Positions 60,891-64,000 of a DNA stretch of 64,000 nucleotides are shown piece by piece (positions within the stretch are counted from its first letter, which is position 1; every line of letters begins with the position of its first letter). The stretch is from Adenophora triphylla var. japonica (Eukaryota > Streptophyta > Magnoliopsida > Asterales > Campanulaceae), in NCBI GenBank assembly GCA_022495995.1, contig JAFEMH010004894.1, forward strand, positions 123,306 through 187,305. Reading direction: 5' to 3'. The translations under genes and the position numbers were made by a program. The notes under the pieces are model-generated. The model was not told where the DNA came from and did no database searches. It saw only the letters and a program-made list of their open reading frames with translations.

Positions 60891-63472
60891 ATGGCGAAGG
60901 ATCTCGAAGGAGTCGTCGTCAACGCAGCCAAGAAGTGGTCGAGCAACGGATGGAGCTCCAAAGGAATTGGATCTCGTTCTGCTCCATCTTTCGAAGAACC
61001 CGATGTCTTGTATCCGAATCCGGAGGTGCACAATCGTCGCTCTATGAACGTCTGGGAGGTAAGAAATCTGCCCGCTTTGATTCCCTCGTTTCGAATTTTT
61101 GAATGCTAGAACTAGGTTTTAGTTTTTCGCATTTTTGAATTTTTTTGTTATATTTTTTTATGCCTTTTTGTGAAATTCTTGATGAATTGTTGAAAATGGA
61201 CATGTAAAAATTGGGTGGTATGTGTATTTTGTGCGTAAATGTGTAGATTAGCTTTTATTTGTGAAAATAAAGTGCCTCTCTAATGAAATGCATGCTTTAG
61301 TGTTTTGTACCGTATGCTATTTATGTATGTACATTATGAGAAAAGTTTATCGTAGTGACAATTTTTGTGAAAAATGTGACATGTGCCGTGTTTTGTGACG
61401 GGTTTTGTCTCGAAAGTGTGTGCCGTAGGGACGGATTTTTTTTGAAAAATGTGTTATGCATATGTGTCGTGCCGTGTGTGCCATGTTTTTGGGTGACTGG
61501 ACTTTGTGGGGAAAATATGTGCAATATGTGCCGTGTTTTTGTGACGGGTTATATGTGAAAAATATGTGCAATGTGTGCCGTGGTTTTGTGACGGGATATA
61601 TGTGAAAATATGTGCAATGTGTGCCGTGTTTTGTGACGGGATATATGTGAAAAATATGTGCAATGTGTGCCGTGGTTTTGTGACGGGTTATATGTGCCTT
61701 TGCTTTATATTAAGTACCGTGATTGACGTACCTTTGCCGTGTTTACCCGCAGGATGCGGGCTTATGGCCGGAAGGCCAAGAGGATGAAGACTCTGGGGTC
61801 GCCGAGGTCGTTGTTGAGCCGCGGCAATGGATGCCCGATATTTCGTGGACGGTAGGCCGAGTCCCGTGAGGCCGGCTCCACGCTTCCGGCTCCTGGGGTG
61901 TTCGCCGAGAACCCGGCCGGAGTTTTCGATACGAGGAAGAACAAGAGCCGTCTTCCTTGGCCTTTCGAGTACTCGCGGATACCACCCACACCTTCCATCC
62001 GAGCCGGGAGAGGTGACGGTGACGCCGACCGATTTTGCCGCGACACGGCTTTCCTTCAAAGGAGGGCCGGTACGGTGGAGAGATATGATCTCCGATGTGG
62101 TGTCGACCGAGCCGCCGGGCTTTCGAGCCTCGTCCTCGCAGGGCCCGGGGATGTCCGTATAGCGACGTGAGCCGAAGATCACGGCCAAGATTGGGGCCTA
62201 CATCCGGGGTACCGGCCAGTGACGGCGGAGCAAGCTTGGCGCGCTTCCTTTTTGTGGTATGCACCGTCCGAGACTTTGTTCTCGAACCACGCGACCGCGG
62301 CTCCCTTTGCTTGGAGAGCTTCGATTGACCCGGATAGGTCCGTGATATTGCTTGGGGCGAGGCAGTTGCTCGCCGAGCTCTACTTCTCCTTGGACCGGTT
62401 TAGCCGGCGCGCGCTCATCGGGCTCCTGCTTTTGACTTTGCTTGGAGGTACGAGTTTATTGTCGTTTTTGATTTAGCAACTTGTCGTTTCTCCGTTTTCT
62501 TTTGCACCGAGCCCTTCTCTCGTTTTTGTCACAAAAGGCTGTGGTTTTACGAGATTTTCAAACAGTGCTTCCCAAGGGGATAGAGATCCGGGCCGTAGCG
62601 CCGCGTATCCCGCTATGTCAATGGGCTCGTACGGCGAGGAAGAGGGAGGACCAGCAGAGGGAAGCTCACCATCGCCTACTGGGATGTGCAGGAGCCGGTG
62701 AGAGGGGTAGCCCGAGGGGTTCGTTTTGTTCCCGTGGGCCCAGATGAGGGGGATGAGCTCGAGGGGCTCCCCGAGGTGACAGCCAAGCCGAAGATGCCGC
62801 GGGGCTCGACTCGCGATGTTATGTATCCGGGGAGCGGGTCTTCTGGGCAAAGCACGGCCCCTGTGTGCTTCCCGTGGCTCCGAGGGACCCTCCCTTTGGG
62901 ATGCTTGATTCCCGGACATGGACGTGCTCGATTTTGAGAGGTACCTTGGCGGTGTCGGCGCCGAGGAGTTCATTTTGTATGGAGAGGAGTACGGGCCTTC
63001 GTGAGGAGGAAGCCGAGGACGCCGGGGCAGTGGTAATCGGGCGCGGAGAGAGAGGCCGGCCCGCAGCTCCCCTGCAGGTTCCGATGCCTGGGCCGGATTT
63101 CACGTACGTCCGCGGACTGACGAGGAGGAGGGCGTCCTGCACTGCCCGGAAAGGTGCTCCCGCCGCATACAGAGCGGACCCCGATAGATCGCGAGTGTGC
63201 CGACTCTTTTCCATCTTGGCATCTTTTCCGTATTTTTCTTTTGTTGTCGAGTATAACCGTATTGCCGAGCGTTTCCTCGCCGCTTGTCGCGCAGTCCCGG
63301 GAGAGCCTATGATATGCCGACTCGCCGTTACGTGGCGATGAGGTCGTTTGCGAAGAAGATGGCTTCGAAGATATCTTGCCGGCTCGCGACGCGCGCCGGC
63401 GTACGAGCCTATGCCTTCGAGGCATTCTCGTGGACGTTCCTCCGCCTAGAGCCGAGCCTGAGCCGCAGCTAG
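60891..63472 (+). pseudogene. E2 antisense PMD gene, spliced and frameshifted
   Basis: Plus strand, opposite to the element. Exon 1 60891-61058 (MAKDLEGVVVNAAKKWSSNG) ends at GAG/GTAAG. The long intron (61059-61752) contains repeated 'GTGCAATGTGTGCCGTG' segments. Exon 2 (61753-62447) holds the PMD: TTHTFHPS in one frame, GEVTVTPTDFAATRLSFKG in the next, FLWYAPSETLFSNHATAAPF, and LAELYFSLDRFSRRALIGLL; it ends GGAG/GTACGAG, the same place as exon 2 of the E1 gene (GGAG/GTACAAG). Exon 3 (from about 62539) has LWFYEIFKQCFP and VRFVPVGPDEGDELEGLPEV. The last exon starts after CAG at about 63296 with YVAMRSFAKKM, as in E1. Frameshifts near 61870 and 62010 and others. Confidence 0.65.
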
Positions 63473-64000
63473 GAGGGGCCTTCGAGGGGGCGGCATAGCA
63501 TGGATGCCGGATCGTCTTCGGAGCCGCAGGCCTTCGAGGGAGCAGCCCTTTTATCGCTCATGCCTCCGCATGGCGCACAGGCGAGGGGTTCCTCGAGCCT
63601 TCTTTCTTTGATCCTTTCGCCGGATTTGGATCCTTCCTGAGTACTTTTCGTGGGAGCCTCCGGCGGTGCTCTGGTATTCCTGACGACGAGGATGTGACGG
63701 CGAGTTCGCCGGGATGCCCGACTTCCTCTCCTCGGGAGGACCTCGCGAGGGACGATGATGTCCGAGGAGTCTCGATTAGTATTCATTTGCTTTCCTCTTT
63801 CATATCCCTCTTTTTTTTTGTTTAGCAACAGACATTCATGGGGTAATCCGTAATTGCATAAACACACGTATTTGCATGGCAAACAAAGATTTTTATTTTA
63901 AGCATGTATCATGTCATTTTTGTGGATTCCCTGGATCATTGTCCTAGAAATGGTTGCTATTATTTATTATATTTTTGTGCATGCCACGTGAGCCGAGAGT
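63473..64000. other. E2 continuation, no gene identified
   Basis: By analogy with E1, the 3' end of the PMD gene and then the second antisense gene and pol should follow. The remaining 528 bases show a GC-rich part (to about 63770) with frames in several directions, then an AT-rich tail. No motif was recognised. Confidence 0.4.

Larger units (their letters stand above)
57264..64000 (-). mobile_element. E2: second Tat/Ogre-like element, partial
   Basis: Minus-strand element with its 3' LTR at 57264-58657, then tandem repeats, then a PMD gene on the plus strand (antisense to the element), running off the window before pol. This is the mirror image of the 3' half of E1. LTR ends (TGTAAGTACCCC...GGGTAATTTCA), U5 features and the pre-LTR sequence resemble E1, but most of the sequence is diverged and much more GC-rich. 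It is inserted in the Tekay polyprotein. Confidence 0.85.

Overview
This is a plant nuclear window, almost certainly from an angiosperm and probably a eudicot. It is made entirely of nested transposable elements, and I could support no host gene. The evidence is a spliced Helitron Rep/helicase gene, a SIRE-type Copia element, an Athila-type and a Tekay-type Gypsy element, a CACTA transposon, and two very large Tat/Ogre-like Gypsy elements. Each LTR element carries a plant-type primer-binding site or matching direct repeats.

Layout. A decayed Helitron runs from before base 1 to 38439. It is split by a 19.8-kb Tat/Ogre-like element (E1, 147-19983, target duplication AGTAG) and by a 12.4-kb SIRE-type Copia element on the minus strand (25861-38301, duplication GTACC). 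After about 520 bases of unassigned DNA comes a second, short-LTR Copia element on the minus strand (38964 to 47818). It is split by an Athila-type element (39365-46402, duplication ATAGT) and cut at 47819 by a CACTA element. The CACTA is cut at 51818 by a Tekay-type element, whose polyprotein is cut at 57264 by a second Tat/Ogre-like element (E2, minus strand, running off the window).

E1 and E2 are diverged relatives with the same plan: LTR, gag-pol, then genes on the opposite strand, then tandem repeats, then LTR (the pol part of E2 lies outside). Both carry an antisense, intron-containing gene of the plant mobile domain (PMD) type. E1 has a second antisense gene resembling the DUF7745 family. 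E1 has lost reverse transcriptase, RNase H and the front of integrase, yet its LTRs differ by only about 2 percent. The Athila element also lacks everything after protease. Both must have been copied in trans, or have lost these parts recently.

The most unusual signal is regulatory. Five LTR families each carry a different short GC-rich self-complementary motif: TCCGCGCGGA in E1, GGTCCGTACGGACC in E2, GGTCGACC in the SIRE element, GGCACGAGTCGTGCC in the Tekay element, and AGAGCG/CGCTCT arms plus GCGGCCGC in the Athila element. In E1 and E2 the motif sits about 20-35 bases upstream of TATA-like sequences, both in the LTR and in front of the antisense PMD gene. This ties the sense and antisense transcription units together. 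E1 and E2 also share a hairpin followed by ACGTAGG whose stem changes in a compensatory way, and a U5 copy of the primer-binding-site start.

Many reading frames are broken. Some differences between LTR pairs of the young elements lie at CTG/CAG or CTGG contexts, so part of the apparent decay may be assembly error. Family assignments come from motifs and architecture read by eye; no alignment or database search was run.
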